From Agarophyton chilense (lineage: Eukaryota; Rhodophyta; Florideophyceae; Gracilariales; Gracilariaceae), in assembly GCA_030374765.1 (NCBI GenBank), contig JARGXX010000113.1:248001-312000 (forward strand): 64,000 nucleotides of DNA. The letters run 5' to 3'. Position 1 is the stretch's first letter; each line of letters starts with the position of its first letter. A program made the translations under genes and the position numbers. Shown here piece after piece: positions 45,780 to 56,943 of this stretch. The notes beneath the pieces are model-generated. The model was not told where the DNA came from. It did not search any database and worked only from the letters and a program-made list of their open reading frames with translations.

Positions 45780-46668
45780 TAAGAGGCAAGAAATATTTGA
45801 GACACATAGCTCCTGATAGACATCCAACGATAAAACTCTGAAAGTTGTGAGAAACATCCAGATTTGTAAGTCTTTTTAGGAGCAAATTCTGTGATCTCAG
45901 CAAATTCAGTTGCGATTGAAATCCCATAGCAACCAAAACTGAATCCGTCCGTTTGCTGCTTATATGCTTCAAGATGAAGCTTATAATTCTTCTTCGAAAC
46001 CCTCGCGGAAAACTTTCCGTGTCATACAGTGACCTCGAGAGCCTATTTGAAGAAATATATCACATCCTTTGGACACGACCACCTCAAACAGTCTCCAAAG
46101 TATACCGTAGGGTGTCGTCGGCGAGTTAAATGAAGCTCGATAAATGTCTTCCAGATGAGCACACAACAATGTTTATTGTCTAAATTAAGCGAAAGCGGAA
46201 TGGGTTGAATTGCTTTTGAATCGCCACCAATAATCTGTAAGAACGACTTGCGCAGACTTTTCAGGTATTTCTGGCGATGTGATGGGGCAGTTTGAACACG
46301 CCTTGCATAAGAAAATAAAGATACGCCTGTGTCACAAGAGCAAATGACGACGACTTGAAGCGGTTTCATGTCCATTAAATCGGACTTAATTATATCGGCA
46401 CAAAGCTGTGTCCCTTTGAAAGAGCTTTGGACGAAAGAAATAAAGTTTCTTGGCGCTGTTTAGCTCTGACGATAAAATAGATGTGTTTTTGAACGATATC
46501 AAATCTGTTTAAACGATCAATGAGCGTAATCTTTCTAAATTGTTCCAGATTTATAAAGAAATTTTTATCTTGCGTCGAAAAGTGCCACGATGTTATAAAT
46601 ATGTGATTCAAATACCCAAATGTTCTTTCTTTGTTTGTAAATGATGATAAGCTTGCTTTTCTTAGCAC
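45780..46668 (-). pseudogene. Ulp1-like (C48) peptidase of MULE2
   Basis: The most readable copy of the N-terminal half of the peptidase domain is the frame 46043-46375. It contains LNLDNKHCCVLIWKTFIELH (His of the triad; the usual HW is HC) and TVYFGDCLRWSCPKDVI (the Asp of the triad in a YFGDSL-like motif). The next frame gives QQTDGFSFGCYGISIATEFA, where the nucleophile of S-C-G is Phe. The order His-Asp-Gln-Cys is that of Ulp1/SENP proteases, which process SUMO-like modifiers. Here the Cys is lost and frames are shifted. Confidence 0.65.
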
Positions 46669-46699
46669 TGCTTATTAAAAAACGGTTGAGGAGCGACCA

Positions 46700-47048
46700 C
46701 GAGCGACTTTGAGAGACGGTTGGGAAACGCCCAGAAGGGGTATCTGAATCTAAATGAAGCGGAGGAAGAAACTGGAAGAAAAAGATAGCCCTGGTTTGAA
46801 TTTGGGCGCGGAAACCTATGTCGTCAAATTGTGCTCAGGAGCTGACAAGGTTTACGTGGTATCGCTGTTGTTTGACTTGTCTGTGGCTAATTGGTGGCTG
46901 GCCTCATTGATGTTGAGGCCACCATTGCTATAGGCGGAGAGGTGAGATAGGCTAACGGTACCATTTTGGTGGGTACCAGATGTTGAGGCCAGCCCTCTCA
47001 CTGGCTCCGCCCACACGCCGACCACGCCGTGTGTTTTCGGCTCTTGCC
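46700..47048 (-). repeat. right TIR of MULE2
   Basis: Inverted copy of 39405-39750 with about 88% identity by eye. Confidence 0.85.
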
Positions 47049-47057
47049 GCCACGGCG
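47049..47057. repeat. 9-bp target duplication of MULE2, right
   Basis: GCCACGGCG, identical to 39396-39404. Confidence 0.92.
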
Positions 47058-47152
47058 CATTGTACAGTATCTGAAATGCGACCTGGATTTTAATTGGTCT
47101 ACATCTAATCTATTTCATACATACCAGACGTCGTGTATTTTGGCCTTCTGCC
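47058..47152 (-). repeat. 3' TIR of E1, outer part
   Basis: The reverse complement matches 7709-7803 (CATTGTACAGTATCTGAAAT and onward) and ends GGCCTTCTGCC. It is the continuation of the TIR cut by MULE2. Confidence 0.8.
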
Positions 47153-48233
47153 GATGCATCCCACACCCCAGCACCGAGCGGTACAGCACAATGGTGACGT
47201 GCTGTTCCGCGCTTATCACCTTTACAAGCAAATCTCCACTGATTATGTTCCGCGATATGGACTCCAACTGTACATAGCGGCCGGTACCTGTCTGTGTCTC
47301 TGCTCCACGACATTCGAACAAAAGTTCCCCGAATTCCAGGGCGGCTTCTATGCGAGGCCGATGGAGAGAAACCATTGGAAGCGCTTGGCGGTGTTTGCGA
47401 CGCGGATAGTTGTTGACATGAGAATCTGCGCTCACCGTTTTTGTACACGCGACGAATGCTTGCTTTCAATGCCTTAGATGCGCGCTTTTGGAAAGGTGGG
47501 CGAGCACAAAAGAGGACACACTTGAATATGGTGAGTATGCGTAAAAACTGACGTATGTTCCACTGCAACCTAGCAATCTAGTTTCGAATGAGCCAGTATG
47601 TTTGTAAACATTAAGAAAAAGCGTTTCGAAGGGGGTACAAACTTGTTTCCGATTCCGAAGCTTCATGTCGCCGCGATTTGTTTTCATTTGGACTTTTGGA
47701 CTTTGGCGTTTCGCTGCTCATGACCGCATCACAGTTGAACATTGGTCAAAACATAACTACATACGACAAACGGCCGAGATGAGCACTCCGGAGCTGCCGG
47801 GCAAACTGTATCTTGAGACCAAGAAAACTACCTATATCGATTCAACTTTTCAACACTAGACTACCTTCCAGTCCCCGAACTAAAGATGCTGCCCAATGCT
47901 TGACATTGGTGCGATCTGAATGCTCAATGCAAAGGAGACCAGCATAGATTAGTGGTTAAGCATTGCGATGCGTTTGCACTGCGTCTTACACACGGCACTT
48001 TTGTCTACAATAGCAACATCGCGCACAATTCACACACAACTCACACACAACTACACTAGGAGCACAATGCCACTGGCCCTTTGTGAACAATGAGCTCTTC
48101 GAATCCATACACCATCGCGATTCGTTTATTCGCCCTACACGTCCCGCTCGTGCTTTATCATCAAACTCCATACTTTATAGCACAACTTTTAGATTGCTCC
48201 GTTCCTCCGCCTCACCCGAGGCCTTGCCCACTT

Positions 48234-49235
48234 CTACTTTGACGCCCGCTTCCTCACGCCCTCCACCACAGCAAGCAGCCGCGCCTTGGCCTGCTGCGAC
48301 TTGCCGCGGTTGCCCTGCACCACGCGACCGTGCTCCACCGCCTTCCGGCGCTTCTCGCGACTTTTCTTTGCCGACTCCCCGGCCTTCTTGGCAGCGTCGC
48401 GTCGCGTCTTCTCCAACCTTTCCCACTCCGCCCTCAGCGCCCCACACTCCACGCATTCCCCCCCCTTCTCCTGCGCCTTCTTTTCCTTCTCTCGGAGCGT
48501 CTGCTCGCCCTTCTTCGCTTCGCCTTCTGCCGCCACCGCCTCGTTCTTCAAAATCAGCACCTCCCGACTGGCCTTGTACACCTCCGCCGCGTTCTGGCTC
48601 GCAATCCCGGACAGACGCCCGGATTCCACCCCGAGCTCCACCACTGTTTCCGCTTCTTTTTCGATGGCAACGCTTTCCTCCAAGCTCATGTGCGGCCTCA
48701 GTGCCTCGGCCGTCTTCAGCACGTCGTTCACCGCAATCACATCCGCTGCGATTTCCGCCACCATTCTGTACGCCTCCATGCTCACCAGCATGGCCGCGTC
48801 GTTGGCCAAGTCCACTTCCGTGTACGCGTTCAGCGCGGCGTCCGTTGTGTCCATCACCTGCTCGAACTTGGTGCATGTCCCGGCGTCCGGCGTGAGGTGA
48901 CAGCCGAACAGTTCGCTCTCGCTCGGGATGGCGTCTGTGCTGGTTGTGTACAATGCGCAGCTGGCTCGCTTGCACCTTTCGTAGCCCAGGCAGTCGCACC
49001 GGTACGACGGCTTGCATGTCCCCAACACACACTTGTCGTTTCCTTCGTGCTGCATGCACAGCTTTGCCGATTCCACCTCCAGACACGGGCACGACGTATC
49101 CGTTATCTGGCACCCCTGCGCCTCGCCGGCCTGTGCGCACACCACACCACTGCATGCTGCAAGCGCAACAACGCACACCACCGTCCTCCACACGGTTGAC
49201 ACCGACATGTTCATAGAATGATGACTCTTCACCAT
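48234..49235 (-). CDS. secreted cysteine-rich / coiled-coil protein, G copy 2
   Basis: This intact 333-residue frame reads from the ATG at 49235 and is the inverted twin of 5624-6625. Differences seen include Val for Ala and Cys for Gly in the signal peptide (VVCAQ, which adds a cysteine), Ser for Asn, Ala for Glu and Ser for Ala. All twelve domain cysteines, the coiled-coil body and the basic tail are kept. It lies between the end of E1 and MULE3 and points towards E1, as copy 1 does. The family is not recognised. Confidence 0.85.
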   Translation of the reverse strand: MVKSHHSMNMSVSTVWRTVVCVVALAACSGVVCAQAGEAQGCQITDTSCPCLEVESAKLCMQHEGNDKCVLGTCKPSYRCDCLGYERCKRASCALYTTSTDAIPSESELFGCHLTPDAGTCTKFEQVMDTTDAALNAYTEVDLANDAAMLVSMEAYRMVAEIAADVIAVNDVLKTAEALRPHMSLEESVAIEKEAETVVELGVESGRLSGIASQNAAEVYKASREVLILKNEAVAAEGEAKKGEQTLREKEKKAQEKGGECVECGALRAEWERLEKTRRDAAKKAGESAKKSREKRRKAVEHGRVVQGNRGKSQQAKARLLAVVEGVRKRASK

Positions 49236-49393
49236 TGCTTCAACGAATGAGTGAGTGATATGATATGCGCAACCAAATTGCTGGATTCCGGAAGACACTG
49301 CGCAAGGAAGGCTGAGGACACACACAATAAGCGGGCTGCTTGAGTTGATGGCGATGCAAGTGGGAGTGGCTGTGCTGCGCCAGCCCGCAACCC

Positions 49394-49399
49394 TTTATA
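49394..49399 (-). promoter_or_regulatory. TATA box of the right G gene
   Basis: TATAAA on the minus strand, at the same distance from its ATG as in the left copy. Confidence 0.55.
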
Positions 49400-49820
49400 C
49401 AGCGTCGATGCCCGCTGCGTTACGACTAGCAGTCGGCGCGATCAGGGCCATGCTTGCTCCGAATTCAGCCCTCACCGTCACATGCGCAATGGATGCGGGA
49501 CACATGCCGATACACTGGTCCGAGGCTGAGGAAAGCTTCACCTTGCGCCAGTCGCGAGTCAACAGCGCGCGCTGTTCTCACTCACACAAAGCGGGAGCGT
49601 TACCATTGACGGCGCCTTTAATTCGAGCAAATCCAAGTAGGCGCCTGCTGTCGCACAACGGTTCAGGCGTTGCTTGGACACGACGTTGGTGAGCCAAAAC
49701 GCTCTCTCAACTTGGAGATCTGGCACGGCAACCGCCGTGGAGGCCCCCCAACGAATTACGCAGTGTAGAAAGCATATTCGTGACAGACAGGCCAATCTAG
49801 CTAGCGGGGCGCGGCTGGTG

Positions 49821-50072
49821 AGGGCCAAAGGCGAAAATACACGACGTATCGTATGTAGTGAATAGATTGAATTGAAACCAATAAACGGGCAGGGACCCAA
49901 CTCGGTATGCTCACCACGCGCCGTGGTACCCCACTCAATCACACCGTACGGGCGCATATGAACACAGCATGTCAGGACTCTCCATTTTCATCCCTAATCC
50001 AATCACAATACAGGGACCCAACTCAACACGTAGAGACTCGTCATCGGCCGCCAAGTCTCCACGCATATGCGT
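49821..50072 (+). repeat. left TIR of MULE3
   Basis: The reverse complement matches 57262-57510. Internal motif CAGGGACCCAACTC occurs twice. Confidence 0.8.
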
Positions 50073-51168
50073 TCATGAGCTGTCCAATTTTGGCGCCTGA
50101 TTTGAAAGTCAATGTCCTCACAACCCTGTCCCATCGTTCTTCTCCATGCACCTCCACAGTCCATTCTCTCAAACAGTAGTTTCCAAAACAGCAGAAACGG
50201 CAAAGTAGCTCAAAGTTGGTCATGAATGTGGAAATAATCAGAAGTACGTGCGTAGCATCAATTATCAACTCTACTCTACAGAGTGCCATCGATTGCTATT
50301 GTTTCAAGAGCAACATATTTACTTTTGCGCTGAGCTGACCACTTTTTAATGTCTAACAATTCCTTTTTTTATTCTAAACACGTAAAAAGCTTTGGTATAC
50401 GATGTGTAGAGAGTTTCATTACTTCAAAAGCTACTGACGAAAACGGTGTATCAAACCGCCGTAATATGTGTATAATACAGCGATCCGGACTGCATGTAGC
50501 AGTTGATTGGATCTTTGTTAATGAATATATAACAGAGGTTTTTGACATGCAGATTTTCAGATTCAGTCCAATACAGTGGCCCAAAAGGTGATGCGGTACG
50601 ACGAGGGAAGTGATACCTATGGGCAGTGGAACAGTGTATCAATTAGTGATTACCATAAAGGACATCAGCGACATACAAGTTCACTATTTATTACCTTACA
50701 GAAAAAGCAAATACTACATATACACTTTATCGCTAATTATATCTCTAAATGATCGCTAGTGCTCTAAATTATGCTATTTCAGAAAGTTCTGGGGCAGATG
50801 GAAGGCGCTAACTAGAGTCTTGCGAAGATTGATTACTGAAAGCTTTAGTCGTTTGTACCGTCTTTCTCCCCAAATCCGGGTCCTCGACCCTTTTTTCCTT
50901 CCTACTAAATTGCTCTGTGAAACACTTCTACCGTTTTTCAGGTCTCAAGAAAGCCACATTTGAGGCTCGGATGACCGAGAGGTCTGCTTTCTTTGCTGAA
51001 GATCCGTCGAATACGGTGTGGTTCGACTGCTTAGAATGTATATATTCAAGCTTTCCTACAGCTGAAAAGTCTGGAAGGGATCCGTTCGACAGAGACTTTC
51101 ATGGTTCCCAGAACTCTTTAGACCCTTTGGAGCGCCGTCATGACTATATTTGCGGCAAGTCGATGAAT

Positions 51169-53200
51169 TTAATCATAGAGTACATTTCCATCCCAGTATT
51201 GGCAATAGTTGCGGAGTTCTGCATCAATGTCGCTGGTAACAATGGTATTGAGTCGTACGTGTTCTACTTCATCGACTGATTCAGATTTCATTTTAAATTG
51301 AAGAGCAGAGGAGTCGAAAATCCCAGCTGTTCTACGAACATCTGTAACAAGATTCAGATCCCAATCCCTTGATCCTCGTTTCCAGTGCGTATCGAACAAT
51401 TTTTCTATGAATACATATTCCGAAAGAACTGGTTTGAATCGAAGCTGACGTACAACTTCCTCTCCGTAAATCATCACGCATCTTACAATTTGGCGACATG
51501 GGAACCCCATTGTAACGTTTTTGTTGCAGCTGCACCTCACTTCAAGCGTGCGTACCGCATCTCTGCCTTTGCCGGTTACTTTCATGGCCAAAAGTACCAT
51601 CAGTTGGGTTTGAGGACGTGCACCTAGCGCTGGTGTTGTAGTGGGTAGCAGGTGGGAATTGGCAGAAGGTGTAGAAGTTCGTGATGATTTTTGTACATGT
51701 CCCGAAGTCATTAATGGTTTTAGCCACACCAGGTCGAAACGAGCGACGGCACCCACATAGCTCCCTTCCAGATTAAGCTCCGGCCAGTGTACTGAATCGC
51801 TGTCAACCAAAGATGCCTTCAGGACTGCATATATCTTGGAGGGAACTACACTGAGCGCCTTAAACTTCAAAAGTGCATAGCTTGCATGGTCTCCAATTAG
51901 ATGGTTAAGAACGTTCGGGGAGATGGGTAGCTGGAAATCACGAATGGAACGAAATTTAGAGCTCAGCTGTATGAGAGACCTCAACTCAGAAGCTTTTCTC
52001 TCTAATGCTCTTTTCCTCGTCACGCGACGAAGTTCTTGGGGGATCCTGGAAAACGGTACTTTCTTCGACAGTATGTACGCACGTTAAACGGAATTGGATG
52101 ATTCTGTGTACCCTTTACCCTGAAATAGGTACCTCCTAGGTACTGCCGCGTCGCGGAAGCAGGACACTAACAATTATGGCTTACGGTGATACAGGTATTT
52201 GAACCAAACTGGAGTTGGTTGGTTAAAGTTGTTGAAGTATGTATCCTCGAAGGCGTGTCGTTGTTCAATAAAGCTCGATACACTTCTAGATCTTCTCATA
52301 TTGAAAAGGTCTTTGGACATTTTATAGCACCAAGAAGTCCTTCTGAATATTTTCGCACCAAGCTGTAACATTCTTCATCTGATTCTGGTTCAGATGCCAC
52401 TCATCTAGGGAGATGAAGGATATTTTAAACATCTTTTCAGCTGCATTTATTTATGCAATACTCTGATCCATGATATTCATTGCCGGGGACACAGGAATCG
52501 TGGACTTGAGGCGAGACAGGACAAAGTCCTACTTAGACTCCCCGCCAATGAAGCCCATGAAGAAAGTCAGTGTGAACCATGAAGAAAGTCAGTGTGAACC
52601 CGTCATTAGCCCTCCTGTTCATAGTAAAAAGTGGATACCCAAATCGATGTGCCACCGATTTGCAATCGATAGATATTCCAGGCACGATGTCATGCTCCTC
52701 GTAGTCTAATAACCACTCACGGAAGGCCCAGCACGCGGACATCATACGTCCAAATTTTTCGCAAGCAAAAAAGAACTTGTTACACTCGTCCTCTCTGTTG
52801 ATCGTCACGAGTGTCTGGTTTATGGTTGTGTCTTGCTCTCGTGAAGTCCGCAACATAGAACCTCCCCTCCCCATTGGTTTCTGATGTGACTGTCTTAATT
52901 GTCGTTGAAAAGAAACAGCGTTCGGATGCTCCATTATTTTACTTTTCGCACTTCATGATGCCTTTATGCAAGACTCGAGGGTTACCTGCAATCCCAACAT
53001 TTTCCTCGTTTTTCTTCTTAAGTCCAATATAAAAAGAAGTTCTTGTGTATAGATAGTATCCCATACAGTCTGTAATATGCTGGACTTCCTTCATGACGTC
53101 ATGCCCCTCAGCATTGGCAGGTAAGCTTTGAAAGTAAGCAATTACTGCCGCTTTGAAGCACTCTTAGATGTGCTCCATGTCGTCCTTAATTGCTACAGTT
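51169..53200 (-). pseudogene. MULE transposase of MULE3
   Basis: The frame 52533-52934 has a DDE-core piece: KFFFACEKFGRMMSACWAF, then ISIDCKSVAHRFGYPLFTMN with the first Asp. The frame 51169-52023 is the C-terminal half: WPELNLEGSYVGAVARFDLV, then an intact SWIM finger, EVRCSCNKNVTMGFPCRQIV, with C-x-C and the distal Cys. The segment between (52.0-52.5 kb) and the FAR1-like region (52.95-53.2 kb) survive only in pieces. Stops and frameshifts throughout. Confidence 0.75.
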
Positions 53201-53269
53201 CTCGTTCCTGACACTTCGTTTGCTTCTTCTTCGTTCTGAAGGACAATGCCCTTTAAGGGGGTTTCTTCT

Positions 53270-54115
53270 CAGGACTTAGAGAGTTCGCTCGCTTGAGGAC
53301 TAGCTTGGTCTATGACAAGCTATACCGCTATTGCGTGCTTACGGCCGGTTAGGACCAGAAGTGCACACTGGTGGAACAAGTGGACTGCACGGATTTTGAC
53401 GCTCGAGTGCGAGGCGTGCCACACGTGGCCCGGATTCTACCTAATGGTTAGTATTATTTAGTAATTCTTAGTATTTATTTAGCTACGCTATCGCTATTTA
53501 GTGTCTATTTTTCGGGCGCGCGCCCACTGTCAGGGGCCGCGCGCCACACTACTTAGGAGATTGAGCACTGCTCCCCAGTAAACACCCTCTTGGAAGAGAC
53601 CAAGGAGGGAGTCTTGGCTCTGAACTTTTCGCCTTTGGCGCGTGTTCACCGCATACTGCGTGAGCGCCCGTCGCACGTTAGTTCATCCACCCCTCTGTCG
53701 ACCAGAGTGCTACCACCACCGTGGGTTCATATTTAACCGCCGACACTTGTCTTAGTCTCGCCCCTCTATAGGGATTGGCCCCCGTTTTCCTCTTGTTCTC
53801 CATTTTGGCTCTCGTGAGTGGCCGCCTCACTCACCCCGCTCGTCCACCTCATACGAGTGTTTCCTCGCTCCTTTTCCGACAATCGCCGTGGTACCGCTCC
53901 GCCTAGGATTGGTCACACCCTGGGCTTTACCGTGCTCACCTAAACACTCTAGGTATATCCCGCCGGATTGGCCTCGGTCTTACACCCGACTTCGTCGTGC
54001 CTATCCATAGTGGCTCTGTTTCTGTGCTCCGCTAGGACGCGCCTCCTCCGTCTGAGGCGTGTCTCTCAAGAGAGGAATATCCCGAACATCTTTGTGGTGT
54101 CTCCGCTTCAAGCGT
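53270..54115. mobile_element. 840-bp GC-rich insertion in MULE3, possible solo LTR
   Basis: This block separates the transposase from its N-terminal piece (54120-54314) and has no match in E1 or MULE2. It is richer in GC than its surroundings and has short direct strings, TTTAGTA / TATTTAG, near 53450-53510. I could not find clean TG...CA ends or a target duplication, so solo LTR is only a suggestion. Confidence 0.4.
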
Positions 54116-54119
54116 TGTC

Positions 54120-54314
54120 CTACACGTTCTCTTCGAACCGTTTTTGCACTGCCTGATACTCTTCAACATTCTCGTCAACTCTAGCAGACTCAGGAATCTG
54201 AAACAGATCCAATGGTACCTCTTTCTCTTCGATCAGGGATAGAAACCTATCGATGAGATCAGATTCTCCGTAGTCAGACCCGTCCTCATTGTGTCGACAG
54301 TCCATTTCACTCAT
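54120..54314 (-). pseudogene. N-terminal piece of MULE3 transposase
   Basis: The piece has an acidic start with SDLIDRFLSLIEEKEVPLDLF, matching E1 (36.15 kb, SDLIDRFLFSDEEEEN) and MULE2 (44.2 kb). The insertion at 53270-54115 cuts it from the rest. Confidence 0.6.
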
Positions 54315-54714
54315 TACTTTTTTCTTTCACCCCCTGAAGATGAGTTCAAAATATCTTCGATGGCTGTTTTCTCCATTGACTGGAATGTCAGAGGGCAGGG
54401 GTATGCGGAAGTAGTTACAGACTGCATGGAGGCTTTTGAACATTCCATGCTTTTCAGATTTCCCCCTGACCTCTATACATCTCCTACCGCATTTCTGTCT
54501 CCACCAGGGTCTCTCACGTCTCCTACATCCATGGGTTGAGATGATGTCTTGTCTACGTCGTGAACCACACTGGTGTCTTACTCCATCTTATTCACGTCTC
54601 CTACGTGCCTCCGTCGGTCCGATCTCTCTGAGCTCTCGTTGGTGCTTCCAATACGGGCCCTGCAGGGAATCATGAAAGCCAATGAGTAAATGGGACTTGA
54701 CAAAAAGGAGTATC

Positions 54715-55494
54715 TTAATGATTTGCACTAGTAGATGTACTCGGCCCGATCGCTTCCCCCATTACATTATAGCCTGCACGCCTATTGAGATTGTCTCTTT
54801 TCTTCAAAACACACAATGTGCGATGATCGTCCAAATCTATCACCATCCCTTTTCGACCAGCGGTAACTCCCTTCTCCGAATCTTCCTTCCACTGAAGAAA
54901 ATGGACTCCCATCGAATTCTGAATCGATGCACATCGATCCTCAACCACTCTTTGCGATACTAACGAAGCCTTTTGATTGTGACACAAGTGTACTACAATA
55001 CTCCACTTCTTACTAACATGCTCCAAACTCAAGCCCACATTTGATAGACACCTTATGGGAGGTTTGTGCTTCAAGCACCGTAGTATTCCTGTAACAAGCC
55101 GATTGCTTCGCTTCGTATTCCTTAACACCATTCGAAAGTGGTGCATTGTGTACAAGTATCCTCACATAAGCGCGATCGAGGCCATAAACGATTTCAGATC
55201 CTTCACCTTCGCCTTAAACTTCATTTCCATTTCACTGCTCCCAGTCAATCCCTTATTCAATACCTCAGCTGCTTCTTATTTTGCAAGTGTGAGAGCCTCT
55301 ACTTCTTTTCTATCCAAGTTGCCCTCAAATGCAGTTACATGGGAACTACAGTCTTTGCGCTTACGAATTTGCTCTACAACACTCTCCAAAATGTGATCCA
55401 CAATCTGTTGTGCAGCCTTGAAGCTGTCCGTGAACTGTACTTTGCGTTCAGATCTGGGCAATTGAAGGGGAGGAAGGCATGCGTTCAAGACCAT
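54715..55494 (-). pseudogene. FAR1/FLYWCH-like zinc-finger ORF of MULE3
   Basis: Two minus frames (55276-55494 and 54715-55155). The second contains ILRCLKHKPPIRCLSNVGL, then KKWSIVVHLCHNQKASL: two pairs of Cys, a Trp and a His-Asn, close to the spacing of FAR1/FLYWCH DNA-binding fingers. The first has a helical part (QQIVDHILESVVEQIRKR) corresponding to the E1 and MULE-L middle ORFs. Confidence 0.5.
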
Positions 55495-56115
55495 TAACTT
55501 GCTCCAGAGCTATTTTTTTAGCGATTCGACAGTGTTCCAAGGGGTACTCATGTTCTCGTTGCTCTCTTAGTTTTCCCGCTCCGTCCTCAACGCCTTAGTC
55601 ATCTTTCTTCGTAAAATCCCTATCCATTACGCGTTTCTCATGATCAGATGCCTCAAGGTCTTCATCACCTGCGTCCCAACAGTCTCCATCAATTATATTA
55701 CTCTCACTAACAGTAGTCTTCCTACCGGCATTGCTTCCCTTCAAACAGTTCCTGTCACTCCCTTTCGTCATTCCCGCTGCCCCATTCACAGGACAGTCAT
55801 CCTTAAAAGTCTCGTGTATCTTTACCTGCGTAACATCTACACCATCCCTAACATCAACCCCAACTTTTACCCCAGCAGCTGCGTAGGTAAGATTGCGTGG
55901 TAATTTAGAAGTTCGTGCCTTGAGAGCAGTTTAAATTTGGGTCCTGTTCTTCACTTTCATATCATCGCGTTCAATAATGTTACTTCGTTTTTCTTCAGGC
56001 AGCTCTTTCCTTCCTCACGAATACGAAATATATCGGAACGGTGTTGCAAACGTTAGTTTTGGACCATTGTCTCCGAAACTTCAGTAGTCTTGTAAAACTC
56101 GGTGGCTAGTAGAAT

Positions 56116-56943
56116 TTAAACACCGCGACAACGGATGGCCATCCATCTATACCACTCAGATAACGCTGACCGTAACTGCTTGAAACATGAATTACGGGGA
56201 GCAAACCCGCGATCAGAAGCATATTCGGCAGCAAGTGATATCAAATAGGCTCCGCAGCTGTACTCATCACGTTGAGCGCAGTATTTTTTCACGTCCAACA
56301 TAAAGTTCTTGAAAGACTGAAAGGCTTCAATTCTACCGTTCAAGGTTCTGCATTCATAAACCTTTTTGAATAGACCCATCATGTTTTTTGGACAGTTTCA
56401 TTGAAGACTGTCTCCAAAGTACACGATTGGTTTTTCATTCCGCGTTGAGCCCATGAACCGTTTGACTACTAAAACACCCGAGTGCTAATTGTACAGATTT
56501 AAAGGTACAATGGAAGTGTGTGTCTTGCAGTTGGTTTTAAGTATCTTTGCTGTGAAAGACTTTTAAATTGGTTGCAAAATCGTTTTTTCTACTTCTCTAT
56601 AATCAAGTATCACAGACTTCATTTGATTGGCATGCTCTGTCAAAGAAACGCCTGTATCACAAAGATATATACAAAGGCCGGGCTGGGGTTACATGTCCAT
56701 CAATGCAGCTCTACTCAGATCAATACAGAGAAAAGATCATTTCCCAGAGCTTTGCACATACAAAAAGGGAACTCTTTCATGCTGATCTGCTTTTACTAAT
56801 CTGCAGACATGATTAGGAACGACTGAGAATCGTTTCACAGAACTTTTCAGCTTCAGATTCGCATAAAAGTCGAGGTCTTCGTAAAACGCGTCGTAAATGC
56901 TGGCAATACCTTTTTTATGATCACCAAAAGACGAAATACGCAA
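56116..56943 (-). pseudogene. Ulp1-like (C48) peptidase of MULE3
   Basis: The C-terminal frame (56116-56382) keeps the best catalytic block: LDVKKYCAQRDEYSCGAYLI, with the Gln (AQRD) and nucleophile Cys (SCG). Just upstream lies VYFGDSLQ, with the Asp, then an in-frame stop. The His position (HSGVLV) has lost its Trp partner. With MULE2 it shows the full His-Asp-Gln-Cys order across copies. Upstream frames (to 56943) cover the N-terminal part. Not functional as written. Confidence 0.65.

Larger units (their letters stand above)
39405..47048 (-). mobile_element. Mutator-like element MULE2, complete, 7.6 kb
   Basis: It is bounded by an exact 9-bp target duplication and by TIRs of about 350 bp (outer ends GGCGAAAGCC and GGCTCTTGCC). 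On the minus strand it carries, in order, an Ulp1-like peptidase, a linker ORF, a zinc-finger ORF and a transposase with fewer breaks than in E1. At its 3' side it holds a captured piece of a host alpha/beta-hydrolase gene. Its outer 50 bp differ from E1 and MULE3, so it is another subfamily. It landed inside the 3' TIR of E1 and is therefore younger than E1. Confidence 0.93.
7709..47152 (+). mobile_element. Mutator-like element E1, plus orientation, with nested insertions
   Basis: The termini are GGCAAAAAGCC at 7709 and GGCCTTCTGCC ending at 47152, inverted copies of each other continuing for about 280 bp. Own sequence remains at about 7709-8203, 21588-22311, 32932-39404 and 47058-47152, some 7.8 kb in all, close to MULE2 (7.64 kb) and MULE3 (7.69 kb). 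The rest is a copia element with a gypsy inside it, a 10.6-kb TIR element, and MULE2. Coding content in order is an Ulp1-like peptidase, a zinc-finger ORF and a transposase, all decayed. The flanks on both sides are inverted copies of segment G. Confidence 0.85.
47153..49820. repeat. segment G, right copy (inverted)
   Basis: Reverse complement of 5050-7700. Identity is about 98-99% over the gene and its near flanks and about 85% in the 200 bp next to E1. It ends at CTGGTGAG directly against the TIR of MULE3; the left copy goes on for another 75 bp. Confidence 0.85.

Noticed and set aside
7709..49820. Reading the whole 42-kb inverted structure as one giant transposon with 3-kb TIRs including the G gene
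   Set aside because: MULE termini can be defined at 7709 and 47152 by comparison with MULE2 and MULE3, and the G copies carry no MULE-like ends of their own. The inverted G pair is better treated as a separate duplication.
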